From the NCBI GenBank assembly GCA_950054255.1, contig CATLOR010000004.1, forward strand, positions 62,001 through 126,000: 64,000 nucleotides of DNA. The letters are read 5' to 3'. Position 1 is the first letter of the stretch; the number at the start of each line of letters is the position of its first letter. The notes under the pieces are model-generated. The model was given only the letters and a program-made list of their open reading frames with translations. It had not been told where the DNA came from and searched no databases. Positions 46,865 to 57,312 of the stretch are shown in pieces. This DNA is from an uncultured Rickettsiales bacterium (lineage in GTDB: Bacteria; Pseudomonadota; Alphaproteobacteria; Micavibrionales; GCA-2720935). The position numbers were made by a program, and so were the translations under genes.

Positions 46865-47584
46865 GTGCCTGATTTAACTACAGCAATGATTTTTGCAGCG
46901 GGGAGAGGATCTCGCATGCGTCATTTATCAGAAAATTGTCCGAAACCATTATTGGAAGTTGCTGGGAAATCTATCCTAAAGCGATTAATAGACCATCTAC
47001 CAGAGCACGGAATAGACCGCGTTATTGTGAATAGCTGGTATCATTCTGACATGGTTAAAAACCATTTGGCAGATGTTAAAAAACCGACCATAGAACTTTC
47101 AGAAGAAACAGAATTGTTAGAAACAGGAGGTGGCGCTAAGAATGCTTTGCGTTTAATTGGGAGTGAGCCATTTTGGGCCTTTAATGGTGATATGCTCTGG
47201 TTAGATGTTCCAGGAAAGTCGGCATTATTATCGTTAATGAAAGAACAGTGGGATCCTGAAAAAATGGATATGTTATTGATGTTATATCCGAAAACAAAAT
47301 TACGTGAAAGTGGTTTGCGCGGTGATTATCATATTGCGGCCAATGGACGACTAACCAGAACGCATGGAGAAGAAGCTGATTATATTTTTGCGGGGGCCCG
47401 TATTTGTAAACCCGAATTGTTACAAGAAATAGAGAAGAAGAAATTTTCATTTCTTGATGTGTTTGATCTCGCAGAGAAGCGGGGACGCTTATATGGTGTT
47501 GTTTTTGAAGGAGAATGGTTTCATTTGAGTACACCTGAGTTATTAGATGACACGAACTCAGTCTTTAAAGTAAGAGGGTTATAA
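46865..47584 (+). CDS. murU: MurU-like nucleotidyltransferase
   Basis: A 239-residue NTP-transferase with AMIFAAGRGSRMRHL at the N-terminus, KPLLEVAGKS, the metal-binding FNGDMLW and ETGGGAKNA. By length and context it matches MurU, which makes UDP-MurNAc from MurNAc-1-phosphate in cell-wall recycling. Without the partner kinase amgK next to it, a sugar-1-phosphate guanylyl- or uridylyltransferase of another pathway remains possible. I chose GTG 46865, with AAGGA seven bases upstream; longer readings overlap tsaE. addB follows after 6 nt. Confidence 0.82.
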   Translation: MPDLTTAMIFAAGRGSRMRHLSENCPKPLLEVAGKSILKRLIDHLPEHGIDRVIVNSWYHSDMVKNHLADVKKPTIELSEETELLETGGGAKNALRLIGSEPFWAFNGDMLWLDVPGKSALLSLMKEQWDPEKMDMLLMLYPKTKLRESGLRGDYHIAANGRLTRTHGEEADYIFAGARICKPELLQEIEKKKFSFLDVFDLAEKRGRLYGVVFEGEWFHLSTPELLDDTNSVFKVRGL

Positions 47585-47590
47585 AAAAGA

Positions 47591-50551
47591 ATGTCGCATT
47601 TAAATGTATGGACAATTCCTTCATCACGCCCTTTCTTTGAGGATTTAATTAGAGGGTTGTGGGACATGGCTGAGCAAGATCACGAAAAGCTAGCCGATAT
47701 GCATATTCTTTTACCAACAAAAAGAGCGTGTCGTGTTCTTCAAGAAAGTTTTCTGACATTTTTTGATGGTCAACTTCTCTTAATGCCTGATATTCGCGCT
47801 TTGGGTGATTTAGATGAAGATGAACTTGCGATCATTTCTTTTGATCAAGAACTAACAACAGAATTTAATGATATTCCACCTGCTATTTCGCCATTAAGAA
47901 GACAGATGTTTTTGGCTCGTATTTTATTACATGAAAGTGATTTTGTTGACACAATGGATCAGGCAATTTCATTGGCAGGGCGTTTGGGACGTTTTTTTGA
48001 TGAGATTTTGACAGAAGGTATTTCGTTTGAAAATTTGAAAGAAATCGTTCCTGATGATTATTCAGAACATTGGCAAAAGACCCTATCTTTTTTAACAGTC
48101 TTGACTGATAGATGGCCAGAATTTTTAGCGCAAAAAAAACTTATTGACCCCGCGGATAGACGAAACAGGATTTTTGCTCTGCAAAATAAGATTTGGCTAA
48201 GTAAACCCGTGAACAACCCTATTATTGTTGCAGGGGTAACAGGAACAATTCCTGCCGCAGCAACTCTTTTAAAGACAGTAGCGTCAATGCCTTGTGGACA
48301 TGTTGTTTTTCCTGGTGTTGACCTTGATATTGATGATGATATCTGGAAAAATTTGGATAGCTCGCATCCTCAACATGGTTTTAAAACCGTATGCGATTAT
48401 TTAGAAATCAATTTAAATGATATTCGAGCATGGCAGACAAAAAAAGATCCAAATGCTAAAGAACATTTTTTAACAGAAGTGATGAGGCCCGCAAATATTT
48501 CTGATAATTGGTATTCATATCAAAATAAAAGTATTAATTCGGTGCTAGAGGGATGGCGTTATATAGAATGTGATCATGAGGATGAGGAAGCGGAATGTGT
48601 TTCTTTTATAGCGCGCGAAGCTTTAGAGGATCCGTCCAAGACAATTGCGATTGTAACACCAGATAGAACATTAGCGCGCAGAGTTGCTGCTAAAATGACA
48701 CGTTGGGATATTGATCTTGACGATTCCGCAGGTGTGCCTCTTGTCTATACACCAATAGGTATATGGTTGTTGGCTATTATAGATTTATTTGAAAATGATT
48801 TTTCATATGTAAAAATCCTGACGGTCTTGCGTCATGTCTTATGTCGTTTTTCATACGAAAAAGAGGTTGCTCTCTTAGATAAATATTATTTTCGTAGTAA
48901 TAAAATAGATAAGCATAATCCTGAAAATTGGCTTCAGTTTTTAAAAGATCAGGAACATGAAGTTGAATGGCTTGAAGTATTCATTAGCCATGCTGATTCA
49001 TTGAGAGGATTATATAAACAAAAGAAAGTTTCATATAAGAAGATAATAGAAGAACATTTAATCTTTGCGCAAAAAATAGGATATTTTGATGACAATGATA
49101 ATTCACTCATTTGGCAACATGATGATGGTGAAGCGGCAGCCTATTTTTTTCATGATCTGTTTGAAAGTTTAGATTTTATTGAAAAACAAGATGACGTTTT
49201 CGAAATATCGCCGGTTAGTTATGGGGCGGTTTTGAAGCATATGATGCAAAATACTATGGTTCGACCAAAACATGGAACACATCCACGAGTTCATATATTG
49301 GGTTTGATGGAAGCACGCCTCATCAATGCTGACCGTGTTATTTTATGCGGTTTGAATGAGGGCGTATGGCCTCCAGAACCAAAAGCAGATCCATTCCTGT
49401 CGCGCCATATGCGCGTCAAAGCAGGTTTACCATCTCCTGATAAAATAATTGGCATGAGTGCTCATGATTTTATTCAAAAGCTATGCATGAATGATGTCAT
49501 TATGACGCGTTCACGCAAGGTTGGTGGTTCTCCTGCACTTCCTTCTAGATGGTTGGTTCGGATGGAAGCTATTTTGAAGCAACAAAAGATCGAGATGCCT
49601 TATGATACATATTATTTATCTTTGGTACGTTCTTTTTCCATGCATGATGAGAACAAGAAAATAACAAGACCAAGTCCATGTCCTCCAGTAGATAAAAGAC
49701 CTAAAAAATTATCAGTTTCTTCTATTAAAAAATGGATGAGTGACCCTTATGGTTTGTATGCAGAAAAAATCTTAAGATTTAAAAAATTAGACCCTTTACA
49801 AAAGCGTTCTAGTTACGCTGAAAAAGGTCAATATATTCATAAATGTTTGGAGGAGTTTTTATCTCTCTACCCAAGGCAACTTGATGATCATGCGTTAGAT
49901 CATTTATTAGAGATTGGAGAAAGATATTTAGAAGAATATTGTCCTGAGGTCAGTCAACGTTCTTTTTGGTGGAATAGGTTCAAATCCATCGCATCTTTTT
50001 TTATTGCACAAGAAACAAGGTATAGGAAACAGTATTTACCACTTTTTACAGAGCGCGAAGGAACGTTGAGAATAACGCATAAGATTGCACATTTACCTGA
50101 AAAGGGAGAGTTTATTGTGCGCGCTATTGCAGATCGCATTGATCAAAACCAACAAACAAAAAGCCTTGCTATTATTGATTATAAATCAGGAACTTCTCCA
50201 ACAAAAACAGACATGCAAAATGGTGTGGCTCCTCAATTACCAATAGAAGCACTTATTGCTCAAAGTGGGGGGTATGGAGATATTGCAAAAGAACCTGTGG
50301 AAACATTACAGCATTGGGTTTTAAAAGGAGAAAATAGTGATATCGATTGCTTTCCTTCATCTAGAATGAAAGATTTTGAAATGCAAGACTTTTTGGATGA
50401 AACCTTGGACAATTTAACACATTTGATTGAGTTGTTTACAGATGAACAGACGCCTTATTTGGCTTTGCCAAATGAGAACTTAACTTTAACTTATAATGAT
50501 TATGAACATTTAGAACGTGTATCGGAGTGGCAGAATGACGAGAGCAATTGA
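47591..50551 (+). CDS. addB: Double-strand break repair protein AddB
   Basis: A 986-residue alphaproteobacterial AddB. The N-terminal region has LLPTKRACRVLQ in place of a canonical Walker A loop, so it probably does not hydrolyse ATP by itself, as reported for this subgroup. The middle contains LGLMEARLINADRVILCGLNEGVWP, a family block. The C-terminal PD-(D/E)XK nuclease has LAIIDYKSGTSP near residue 860. With AddA it forms the helicase-nuclease that processes DNA ends for RecA. It is close behind murU and overlaps addA. Confidence 0.95.
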   Translation: MSHLNVWTIPSSRPFFEDLIRGLWDMAEQDHEKLADMHILLPTKRACRVLQESFLTFFDGQLLLMPDIRALGDLDEDELAIISFDQELTTEFNDIPPAISPLRRQMFLARILLHESDFVDTMDQAISLAGRLGRFFDEILTEGISFENLKEIVPDDYSEHWQKTLSFLTVLTDRWPEFLAQKKLIDPADRRNRIFALQNKIWLSKPVNNPIIVAGVTGTIPAAATLLKTVASMPCGHVVFPGVDLDIDDDIWKNLDSSHPQHGFKTVCDYLEINLNDIRAWQTKKDPNAKEHFLTEVMRPANISDNWYSYQNKSINSVLEGWRYIECDHEDEEAECVSFIAREALEDPSKTIAIVTPDRTLARRVAAKMTRWDIDLDDSAGVPLVYTPIGIWLLAIIDLFENDFSYVKILTVLRHVLCRFSYEKEVALLDKYYFRSNKIDKHNPENWLQFLKDQEHEVEWLEVFISHADSLRGLYKQKKVSYKKIIEEHLIFAQKIGYFDDNDNSLIWQHDDGEAAAYFFHDLFESLDFIEKQDDVFEISPVSYGAVLKHMMQNTMVRPKHGTHPRVHILGLMEARLINADRVILCGLNEGVWPPEPKADPFLSRHMRVKAGLPSPDKIIGMSAHDFIQKLCMNDVIMTRSRKVGGSPALPSRWLVRMEAILKQQKIEMPYDTYYLSLVRSFSMHDENKKITRPSPCPPVDKRPKKLSVSSIKKWMSDPYGLYAEKILRFKKLDPLQKRSSYAEKGQYIHKCLEEFLSLYPRQLDDHALDHLLEIGERYLEEYCPEVSQRSFWWNRFKSIASFFIAQETRYRKQYLPLFTEREGTLRITHKIAHLPEKGEFIVRAIADRIDQNQQTKSLAIIDYKSGTSPTKTDMQNGVAPQLPIEALIAQSGGYGDIAKEPVETLQHWVLKGENSDIDCFPSSRMKDFEMQDFLDETLDNLTHLIELFTDEQTPYLALPNENLTLTYNDYEHLERVSEWQNDESN

Positions 50552-53500
50552 AAAGGCGTCCTCTCTCTTAGATATACAAGAGATTTTAAAGCAAGCGAGT
50601 TACTTTCAAAATAAAGCGTCTGATCCAAGATCTCATATTTGGGTTGGTGCCTCTGCGGGGACAGGTAAAACAAAAGTATTAACAGACCGTGTTTTACGCT
50701 TAATGTTACCTGCTGAAAACCATGTAGCAACAGATCCGACACGTATTCTATGTATTACTTTTACAAAAGCAGCTGCGGCTGAGATGGCTTCTCGCATACA
50801 ATCTATTCTTGCCGATTGGGTTTCATTAGATGATACGGTATTACGAGATAAAATATTTGCACTCACACAAGAAGACGTGAGTGATGATATTTTAAAACAA
50901 GCACGTCAATTATTTGCACGTGTCGTCGATGAAGGAGCCCGTATGAAAATCATGACGATCCATGGTTTTTGTGAGAGTGTGTTAAAACGCTTTCCAATTG
51001 AGGCGGGACTATCTCCTGATTTTGAGCTCATAGATGAAAGACAATCACGAGAAATGTTAGAGCATGTGATTGATGATTTATTCTCATCTAAAGCTCAGGA
51101 ATTAAATAATGAAGAGCTAAATGAGGCCATAGAATTTTTATCAACACATTTAGATGAAAATGGCTTTAAAGATTTGATGAAGCGTGTCATTTCAGAGAGA
51201 TCAGATTTCTCGCGCTTTATTAGAGATGTTGGTGGTCTATCGGAATCTATAAAAACGGTCTATCAATATAACAAATTTGATAATACCTTTGTTTCAAAAG
51301 AAGGAATTGAAGATATCTTCATACAAAAATGTGACTGGCCTCGTTTAAATCGCTGCGCAGAACTGCTTTGTTCTGGAGGTAAAAAAGAACAAGATATTGG
51401 TCAGAAATTGTTAATTGCGTGTCAAAATGTTAAAGAAGGGAAATCTCCTTTTCCTATTTTAGAAACAGTTTTTCTAACAACACAATATACGAGGCGCGCT
51501 CATCCTTTTGCTAAAAAAACACAAGAAAACTTTCCAGATGAATCTTTGTTTTTTGATGATATTGCAGATAGATTTATTGATGTTTTAGAGACTTTAAAAA
51601 GACTAAGACAAGCGCAAGCAACCAAAGCCTTATTAGTCCTTGGTTATGTTATTATTCAAGGCTATGAAGCCCAGAAAAAAAATAACAGCTATTTAGATTT
51701 TGATGATCTGATTATGAAGACGTCGGCGCTTTTTTCATCATCTAATCAAGCGGCTTGGGTTTTGTATAAATTAGATGGTGGTATTGATCATATTTTGATT
51801 GATGAGGCCCAAGATACAAGTCCTGACCAATGGGCTGTTATTCATGCGATAACTCAAGAGTTTTTTTCAGGCGAGTCTCGTTACGAAAGCTTTATAAAAC
51901 GGACATTATTTGTTGTTGGTGATGAAAAACAATCGATTTATTCATTTCATAAAGCAGATCCAGCAAAATTCCAAGAGATGAAACAGTTTTTTAAAGAGCA
52001 AATATCGGCTTTAGAAGATGAACTTGTAGTCGTGCCTCTTAATACGTCTTTCCGCTCTACGTCAGCTGTATTAGACAGCGTTGATAATGTTTTTTCCAAT
52101 ATTGTTAATAAGCAAGGTGTTACGTTACTTAATGAAGAGAAAGTTGAACATTTTGTGCATAGACAAGGGCAAGCAGGCTGTGTTGAGGTTTGGCCTTTGG
52201 CTATAGAGAGTGATCATAAAAAAGAAGGATGGCATTTCCCTGTTGAGATTATTAAGAAACAATCTCATACACAAATTTTAGCAGATAAAATTGCAACGGA
52301 AATTTCTTTGTGGATTGAAAATAAAAAGATTTTGCCGTCTAAAAATAGACCGATTAAGCCCTCAGATGTGATGATTTTGCTGCAAAAAAGAGGCGGGCTT
52401 ATGTATCCTATATTGAGAGCATTGAAAGCGCGCAATGTTCCCGTTTCTGGATTGGACCGTTTGACGGTTTCTAAGGAAATTATTATTCAAGATTTAATCT
52501 CTTTAGCAAAATTTTGTTTGTTAAATGAGGATGATTTATCTTTGGCAGAGTTTTTAAAATCTCCTTTTATCTCTATGTCTGAAGACACATTAATGTCTTA
52601 TGCCTTAGACCGAAAAAAATCATTATGGGCACATCTTTTTAAACAAGATGAAGAAATAGTTTCTTATCTTAAGAACCTTAGAATTCAAGCGACTTTGATG
52701 CGCCCATATGAGTTTTTTGATTATGTGTTAACACACCCATGTCCATGTTCTGAGGTGAGTGGCTTTTCTGCAGCAAAAGCGCGTATGGGAGAAGAGATTA
52801 TTGATCCTTTAAACGAATTTTTATCAATGGCAATACAATTTGAGCAACAACATGTCCCGCATATTCAAAATTTTATAGAATGGTTTGAAGCTGATGAGGC
52901 TGAGATAAAACGTGAAGCAGAGGGAAGTGGACAAGACGCTGTTAGAATTATGACTGTTCATGGGTCAAAGGGGTTGCAAGCGCCGATCGTGATTTTGGCA
53001 GATGCTGCGCGAAAAGCTAAAAAAGCATCCTCACAAGCCGAGAGCATTGTATGGCCTGTAATTGGTAAAAATGAAAAATCATATGCAGACATAAAAATGC
53101 CTTTATGGCGTTTGAAATCAAAAGATGAAGATCAAAACTTTAATGCAATAAAAACACACAACAATGAATTATCAGAGCAAGAATATAGACGGTTATTTTA
53201 TGTGGCTATGACGCGCGCAAGTGATACATTAATTGTTGCAGGTAGTGTTAAGAGAGAAGAAAAATCAGAGTCCTTAACATGGTATAATATGATGTTAGAC
53301 TCACTTCCTTTTGAGAAAAAGCCTTTTGTTGAGGATTGTGAAAAAGACGTATGGCAAAGCACTGATAAATTAGTTTATGAAACAGATCAAAAGACATCTT
53401 GTGAGGTTGATAAACGCGATAAAGATAATCAAATTATCTCTATTGATAAAACAGAAATGCCCCTGTGGTTATATCGTAAAACACAAAAACAAGCTGCAAC

Positions 53501-54101
53501 AATACGTCCTTTAACGCCTTCTAAGTTAGATGAAAAAGAACCTGTTATTATTTCTCCTTTGCTTAGACAAAAAGATAAATATGAACAGGAAAAGAGGTTC
53601 TTGAGAGGGAATATCTTGCATGCTTTATTGCAATTTTTACCAGAGATTATGCCATCTAAGCGTAGAGAGGTAGCGACAAAGTATATTAAGGCTCAATGGC
53701 GTGATATTACTGATAAGGCCTGTGATATGTGGGTTGAAGAAATCGAGGCTGTTTTGAATAATCCAGATTTTTCTGATGTGTTTGGTCCTGGTTCTCGTGC
53801 AGAGGTACCAGTTTCTGGTCTTTTGTCTGGCAAGCAGGAATTTGTGCTGAGTGGGCAAATAGACCGATTGGTTATTTTACAAGACCGAATTTTAATTGTT
53901 GATTATAAGACGAATAGACCTTCTCCTGAGAAAGTGAAAGACGTACCTTCAATTTATATGAAGCAAATGGCGATCTATAAACAAGCGCTACAAGCCATAT
54001 ATCCAAATCATGAAGTCAAAACGGCTTTATTATGGACAGATCAAACAAAATTGATGATTTTATCTGAGACAGATCTTGACCGATATGGCATACAGCACTA
54101 A
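50535..54101 (+). CDS. addA: Double-strand break repair helicase-nuclease AddA
   Basis: A 1,188-residue UvrD-type helicase. Walker A is GASAGTGKTKVLTDR near residue 38, followed by CITFTKAAAAEM. Walker B is LIDEAQDTSPDQW near 423, then FVVGDEKQSIYSF. The late helicase motif reads VMTVHGSKGLQAP or similar near 810, with FYVAMTRASD. The C-terminal nuclease has ILIVDYKTNRPS near 1121. I chose ATG 50535 (GGAG seven bases upstream), giving a 17-nt overlap with addB. trxA follows. Confidence 0.97.
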   Translation: MTRAIEKASSLLDIQEILKQASYFQNKASDPRSHIWVGASAGTGKTKVLTDRVLRLMLPAENHVATDPTRILCITFTKAAAAEMASRIQSILADWVSLDDTVLRDKIFALTQEDVSDDILKQARQLFARVVDEGARMKIMTIHGFCESVLKRFPIEAGLSPDFELIDERQSREMLEHVIDDLFSSKAQELNNEELNEAIEFLSTHLDENGFKDLMKRVISERSDFSRFIRDVGGLSESIKTVYQYNKFDNTFVSKEGIEDIFIQKCDWPRLNRCAELLCSGGKKEQDIGQKLLIACQNVKEGKSPFPILETVFLTTQYTRRAHPFAKKTQENFPDESLFFDDIADRFIDVLETLKRLRQAQATKALLVLGYVIIQGYEAQKKNNSYLDFDDLIMKTSALFSSSNQAAWVLYKLDGGIDHILIDEAQDTSPDQWAVIHAITQEFFSGESRYESFIKRTLFVVGDEKQSIYSFHKADPAKFQEMKQFFKEQISALEDELVVVPLNTSFRSTSAVLDSVDNVFSNIVNKQGVTLLNEEKVEHFVHRQGQAGCVEVWPLAIESDHKKEGWHFPVEIIKKQSHTQILADKIATEISLWIENKKILPSKNRPIKPSDVMILLQKRGGLMYPILRALKARNVPVSGLDRLTVSKEIIIQDLISLAKFCLLNEDDLSLAEFLKSPFISMSEDTLMSYALDRKKSLWAHLFKQDEEIVSYLKNLRIQATLMRPYEFFDYVLTHPCPCSEVSGFSAAKARMGEEIIDPLNEFLSMAIQFEQQHVPHIQNFIEWFEADEAEIKREAEGSGQDAVRIMTVHGSKGLQAPIVILADAARKAKKASSQAESIVWPVIGKNEKSYADIKMPLWRLKSKDEDQNFNAIKTHNNELSEQEYRRLFYVAMTRASDTLIVAGSVKREEKSESLTWYNMMLDSLPFEKKPFVEDCEKDVWQSTDKLVYETDQKTSCEVDKRDKDNQIISIDKTEMPLWLYRKTQKQAATIRPLTPSKLDEKEPVIISPLLRQKDKYEQEKRFLRGNILHALLQFLPEIMPSKRREVATKYIKAQWRDITDKACDMWVEEIEAVLNNPDFSDVFGPGSRAEVPVSGLLSGKQEFVLSGQIDRLVILQDRILIVDYKTNRPSPEKVKDVPSIYMKQMAIYKQALQAIYPNHEVKTALLWTDQTKLMILSETDLDRYGIQH

Positions 54102-54151
54102 TATTATTTTATAGAAACAAAATAAGTAACCCCATAACAAGAGGAAATGAC

Positions 54152-54472
54152 ATGTCAACTGTGGCTGTAAGTGATGCTTCTTTTGAAGACGATGTTTTAA
54201 ATAATGATACACCTGTATTAGTAGATTTTTGGGCAGAATGGTGTGGCCCATGTAAGGCGCTTAGCCCAGTATTGGATGAGGCGGCTACTGAATTAGCTGG
54301 AAAAGTTAAAGTTGCTAAAGTGAATATTGATGAAAATCCTATGACACCGTCAAAATATGGGGTGCGTGGTATTCCAACATTAATGGTGTTCCAATCAGGT
54401 GAATTAAAGGCGACTCGTGTTGGCGGCTTATCTAAACAAGACTTACTGACTTGGATTAGTGAAAATAGCTAA
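54152..54472 (+). CDS. trxA: Thioredoxin
   Basis: A 106-residue thioredoxin with the WAEWCGPCKAL active site (Cys31 and Cys34), the cis-Pro loop VRGIPTLMVF and the KIDEN-like VNIDENPMT. It reduces protein disulfides in the cytosol. AGAGGA is well placed before the ATG. It ends the tsaE-murU-addB-addA-trxA cluster, an arrangement common in alphaproteobacteria, and is followed by a terminator shared with hemA. Confidence 0.98.
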   Translation: MSTVAVSDASFEDDVLNNDTPVLVDFWAEWCGPCKALSPVLDEAATELAGKVKVAKVNIDENPMTPSKYGVRGIPTLMVFQSGELKATRVGGLSKQDLLTWISENS

Positions 54473-54496
54473 ATTAGAGTACTAGAGAACTTATAT

Positions 54497-54523
54497 AAAA
54501 GCCCTTTCTTGTAAAGGGCTTTT
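54497..54523. terminator. Bidirectional terminator between trxA and hemA
   Basis: AAAAGCCCTTT and AAAGGGCTTTT form a perfect 11-bp stem with a CTTGT loop, with T-rich sequence on both strands. It lies 24 nt after the trxA stop and 4 nt after the hemA stop, so it can serve both. Confidence 0.9.
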
Positions 54524-54527
54524 ATTA

Positions 54528-55745
54528 TTATGCTGCTTGTGAAATGATTTTTGTGCCAAGCAAGTCTTTTAGGGTATTAACCAAAAAGACCATATCTTCT
54601 GTTGTATGATAAGGGGAGGGGGTAAAACGTAATCGCTCGGTTCCTACAGGCACAGTTGGGTAATTAATTGGTTGGACATAAATATCATAATCATGCAGTA
54701 ATGTATCTGAAATATGTTTGCACAAAACAGCATCTCCAATCATAACAGGAACAATATGGCTCGGACCTTCTATAATGGGAAGACCGTTATCTCTCATGAG
54801 TGCTTTTAGTTCTTGGGCACGTGCTTGATGTTGAAGACGCTCGGATGTCGATTTTTTTAAATGCTCAACAGATTCTAAACATGCTGCAAGCAAAGCAGGG
54901 GAATGTGCTGTCGTAAAAATGAAACCCGAGGCAACAGAGCGTATACAATCGATGATCTCTCTGCTACCTGCAATGTAACCGCCCATAACGCCATACGCTT
55001 TTCCTAGCGTCCCTTCAATGATATCAATGCGATCCATAAGACCTTCTCTCTCAGCAATACCCGCACCTCTTTCTCCATACATACCAACAGCATGGACTTC
55101 ATCAATATAGGTTAGTGCTTGATATTTATCGGCTAAGTCACAAATTTCTTTAATTGGAGCAATATCACCATCCATTGAATAAACAGATTCAAAGGCGATG
55201 ATTTTAGGGCGATCTATTGGTTGTGAAGATAGGAGTTCTTCGAGATGTGCTAAATCATTGTGACGAAAAATTGCTTTTTCTACTTTTGATTGTCTGATGC
55301 CTGCAATCATGGATGCATGATTTTTTTCATCCGAAAGAATAATCGCATCAGGCATGATTTGTCCTAAAGCACTTAAGCTTGCTTCGTTAGATACATATCC
55401 AGATGTAAATAAAAGAGCATCTTCTTTGTGATGTAAATCGGCAAGAGATTGCTCTAAAAGGACGTGATAGTGTGTTGTGCCAGAGATGTTGCGTGTTCCT
55501 CCAGCACCTGTTCCAGAACGCGCAGCAGCGTCTTGTAAGGCTTTAATAACTTTGGGATTTTGTCCCATTCCCAAGTAATCATTTGAGCACCAAATAGTGA
55601 TTTCTTTTTCAAGACCTGATTCATCGCGATAAATCGCTTTTGGGAATTGTCCGACAAGACGTTCAATATCAGCAAAAACTCTGTAACGCCCTTCGGCCTT
55701 GATTGACTCAATTTTCTCAGAAAAATAGGTGTTATAGTTAATCAT
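54528..55745 (-). CDS. hemA: 5-aminolevulinate synthase
   Basis: A 405-residue PLP enzyme that condenses glycine and succinyl-CoA, the alphaproteobacterial C4 entry to haem. Signatures are [13 protein letters not shown], the [13 protein letters not shown] segment, [10 protein letters not shown] and [10 protein letters not shown]. Next come [12 protein letters not shown] and the PLP lysine in [13 protein letters not shown]. Its near relatives BioF and Kbl lack this exact combination. AAGGGG lies about 11 bases before the ATG. Confidence 0.98.
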   Translation of the reverse strand: MINYNTYFSEKIESIKAEGRYRVFADIERLVGQFPKAIYRDESGLEKEITIWCSNDYLGMGQNPKVIKALQDAAARSGTGAGGTRNISGTTHYHVLLEQSLADLHHKEDALLFTSGYVSNEASLSALGQIMPDAIILSDEKNHASMIAGIRQSKVEKAIFRHNDLAHLEELLSSQPIDRPKIIAFESVYSMDGDIAPIKEICDLADKYQALTYIDEVHAVGMYGERGAGIAEREGLMDRIDIIEGTLGKAYGVMGGYIAGSREIIDCIRSVASGFIFTTAHSPALLAACLESVEHLKKSTSERLQHQARAQELKALMRDNGLPIIEGPSHIVPVMIGDAVLCKHISDTLLHDYDIYVQPINYPTVPVGTERLRFTPSPYHTTEDMVFLVNTLKDLLGTKIISQAA

Positions 55746-55774
55746 ATTGGTTATGCCCCTTGTTCAGAAATACT

Positions 55775-55803
55775 TTGAAATTAATCATTTTTAAAACTAT
55801 AAT
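55775..55803 (+). promoter_or_regulatory. Sigma70-type promoter of the ribokinase-family gene
   Basis: TTGAAA (55775-55780) and a perfect TATAAT (55798-55803) are exactly 17 bp apart. This is the best promoter match I see in the window. A start near 55810 leaves a leader of ~55 nt. Confidence 0.7.
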
Positions 55804-55864
55804 TGGTATAAATCAATATGCAAGTCTTTGCATTGTAATATTTTTAGATAAGAAAGTTTTTTTT

Positions 55865-56806
55865 ATGCTTATCGTCTTTGGCTCAATCAATATGGACATT
55901 ATTGTCCATGCCACGAACTTTATCCCAGAAACACACACGTCTTTAGGAGGAGATTATCGCGTCCTTGATGGTGGTAAAGGGGCTAATCAAGCAATAGCCT
56001 CTGTTTTTGCAGGTGCTAGTAAAGTTTATATGGTCGGTTGCGTTGGTCATGATCGATATGGGGATGATTGCCTTCATAATATGCGTGTTAAAAATGTTGT
56101 AACTACAGGTGTTGCGCGGAGTGATTTATCAACAGGTCTTGTTGTGATGTGTGTAGATGAAGACGATAACAAGCAAATTAATATTGTTGCGAATGGTGCA
56201 AATGTTGAAACAAAGTCAGATCAAATTCCTGATAGCTTTTTTAAAGAAGATACAGTTGTATTATTGCAGATGGAAGTCCCTCATGAAGAGAATTGGTCTG
56301 TTGTAAAGCGTGCTCATGAGAAAGGCTCGACGGTTATATTAAATGTTGCTCCTACCGCCTCTGTCCCAGAAGAAATTCTGAGCATGGTGGATTATTTAAT
56401 TGTGAATAAAGAAGAAGCAGGAGCTCTCGCCAGTTTACTTGATATTCAAGAAAATAAGACAGCGGAATTGGTGTTAAGGCTTTCTAAAAAATATGATTTA
56501 ACAACCATTTTAACAATGAGTGAAAAAGGAACATATGCCTCAGAGAAAGGCATGAACTTCATACGTGCGCATGCTATGAGTGTGAATGCGGTTGATACGA
56601 CAGGTGCGGGGGACACGTTTTGTGGTGTTTTTGCAGCGTGTATTGAACGTGGTATGAATGTAAAATCAGCCTTGCATCACGCATCTGTAGGAGGCGCCTT
56701 AGCTTGTATGAAGGAAGGGGCTCAAGAGAGCATGCCGACATTAAGAGATATTGAAGTTAACTTGAGTAAATGTGAAGACCCAGAAGTCGTTGAACATAAT
56801 CAATAG
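55865..56806 (+). CDS. Ribokinase-like PfkB-family sugar kinase
   Basis: A 313-residue kinase. The start IVFGSINMDIIVHA and GGKGANQAIA are ribokinase signatures, and the catalytic loop near the C-terminus is DTTGAGDTFCGVFAA. The closest resemblance is to ribokinase (ribose to ribose 5-phosphate), though other nucleoside or sugar kinases share the motifs. I chose ATG 55865, because the open frame upstream would read across the promoter described above. A phosphoribosyltransferase gene follows after 9 nt, which suggests a shared role in ribose or nucleotide salvage. Confidence 0.9.
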   Translation: MLIVFGSINMDIIVHATNFIPETHTSLGGDYRVLDGGKGANQAIASVFAGASKVYMVGCVGHDRYGDDCLHNMRVKNVVTTGVARSDLSTGLVVMCVDEDDNKQINIVANGANVETKSDQIPDSFFKEDTVVLLQMEVPHEENWSVVKRAHEKGSTVILNVAPTASVPEEILSMVDYLIVNKEEAGALASLLDIQENKTAELVLRLSKKYDLTTILTMSEKGTYASEKGMNFIRAHAMSVNAVDTTGAGDTFCGVFAACIERGMNVKSALHHASVGGALACMKEGAQESMPTLRDIEVNLSKCEDPEVVEHNQ

Positions 56807-56815
56807 GATCAAGCA

Positions 56816-57292
56816 ATGAAGGAAATACTTACATGGCAGGATATTGAAACCTTATCCGACCAGCTGGTCGCTTCTATTGATGCAGGTGGCGAAACTTTCA
56901 CAGATATTCTAGCCTTGGCTCGTGGTGGGATGTTTCCTGCGACATTATTGGCTTATGGTCTTGGTGTGCGCTCTATTCATAGTATCGCTCTTGCCTCTTA
57001 TGAACAAGATAGCCAAGGGGCTTTAGAAGTTAAAAGTGATTTACCTAATCTAGAAGGGCGTTCGCTATTGATCGTTGATGATTTGGCGGACACAGGAAAA
57101 ACACTCGATTTTGTTAAACGCTTATATCCAAAAGCAAAAGTAGCGTGTTTATTGACAAAACCAGAAGGAAAAAGTCGTGTTGATTTCTTTGTGAAAGAAT
57201 ATGCACAATCTGTCTGGATTGATTTTCCATGGGAAAAGAATGAAGCTGAAGGCATAGAAAAAAGCCGTCAACGGATAACGCAAACGGCTTAA
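56816..57292 (+). CDS. Phosphoribosyltransferase (xanthine-guanine PRT-like)
   Basis: A 158-residue type I phosphoribosyltransferase. The PRPP loop reads LLIVDDLADTGKTL near residue 82, and LALARGGMFPATLLA near 30 and WIDFPWEK near the end match the Gpt/XGPRT group. It would convert a purine base and PRPP to a nucleotide. AGGA lies before the ATG, and it is co-oriented with the ribokinase-like gene. A short hairpin (AAGCCGT/ACGGCTT, 57262-57290) in its last codons, with T-rich sequence after it, may end transcription. Confidence 0.88.
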   Translation: MKEILTWQDIETLSDQLVASIDAGGETFTDILALARGGMFPATLLAYGLGVRSIHSIALASYEQDSQGALEVKSDLPNLEGRSLLIVDDLADTGKTLDFVKRLYPKAKVACLLTKPEGKSRVDFFVKEYAQSVWIDFPWEKNEAEGIEKSRQRITQTA

Positions 57293-57312
57293 TCAAATTT
57301 TTTCTTTTTAAT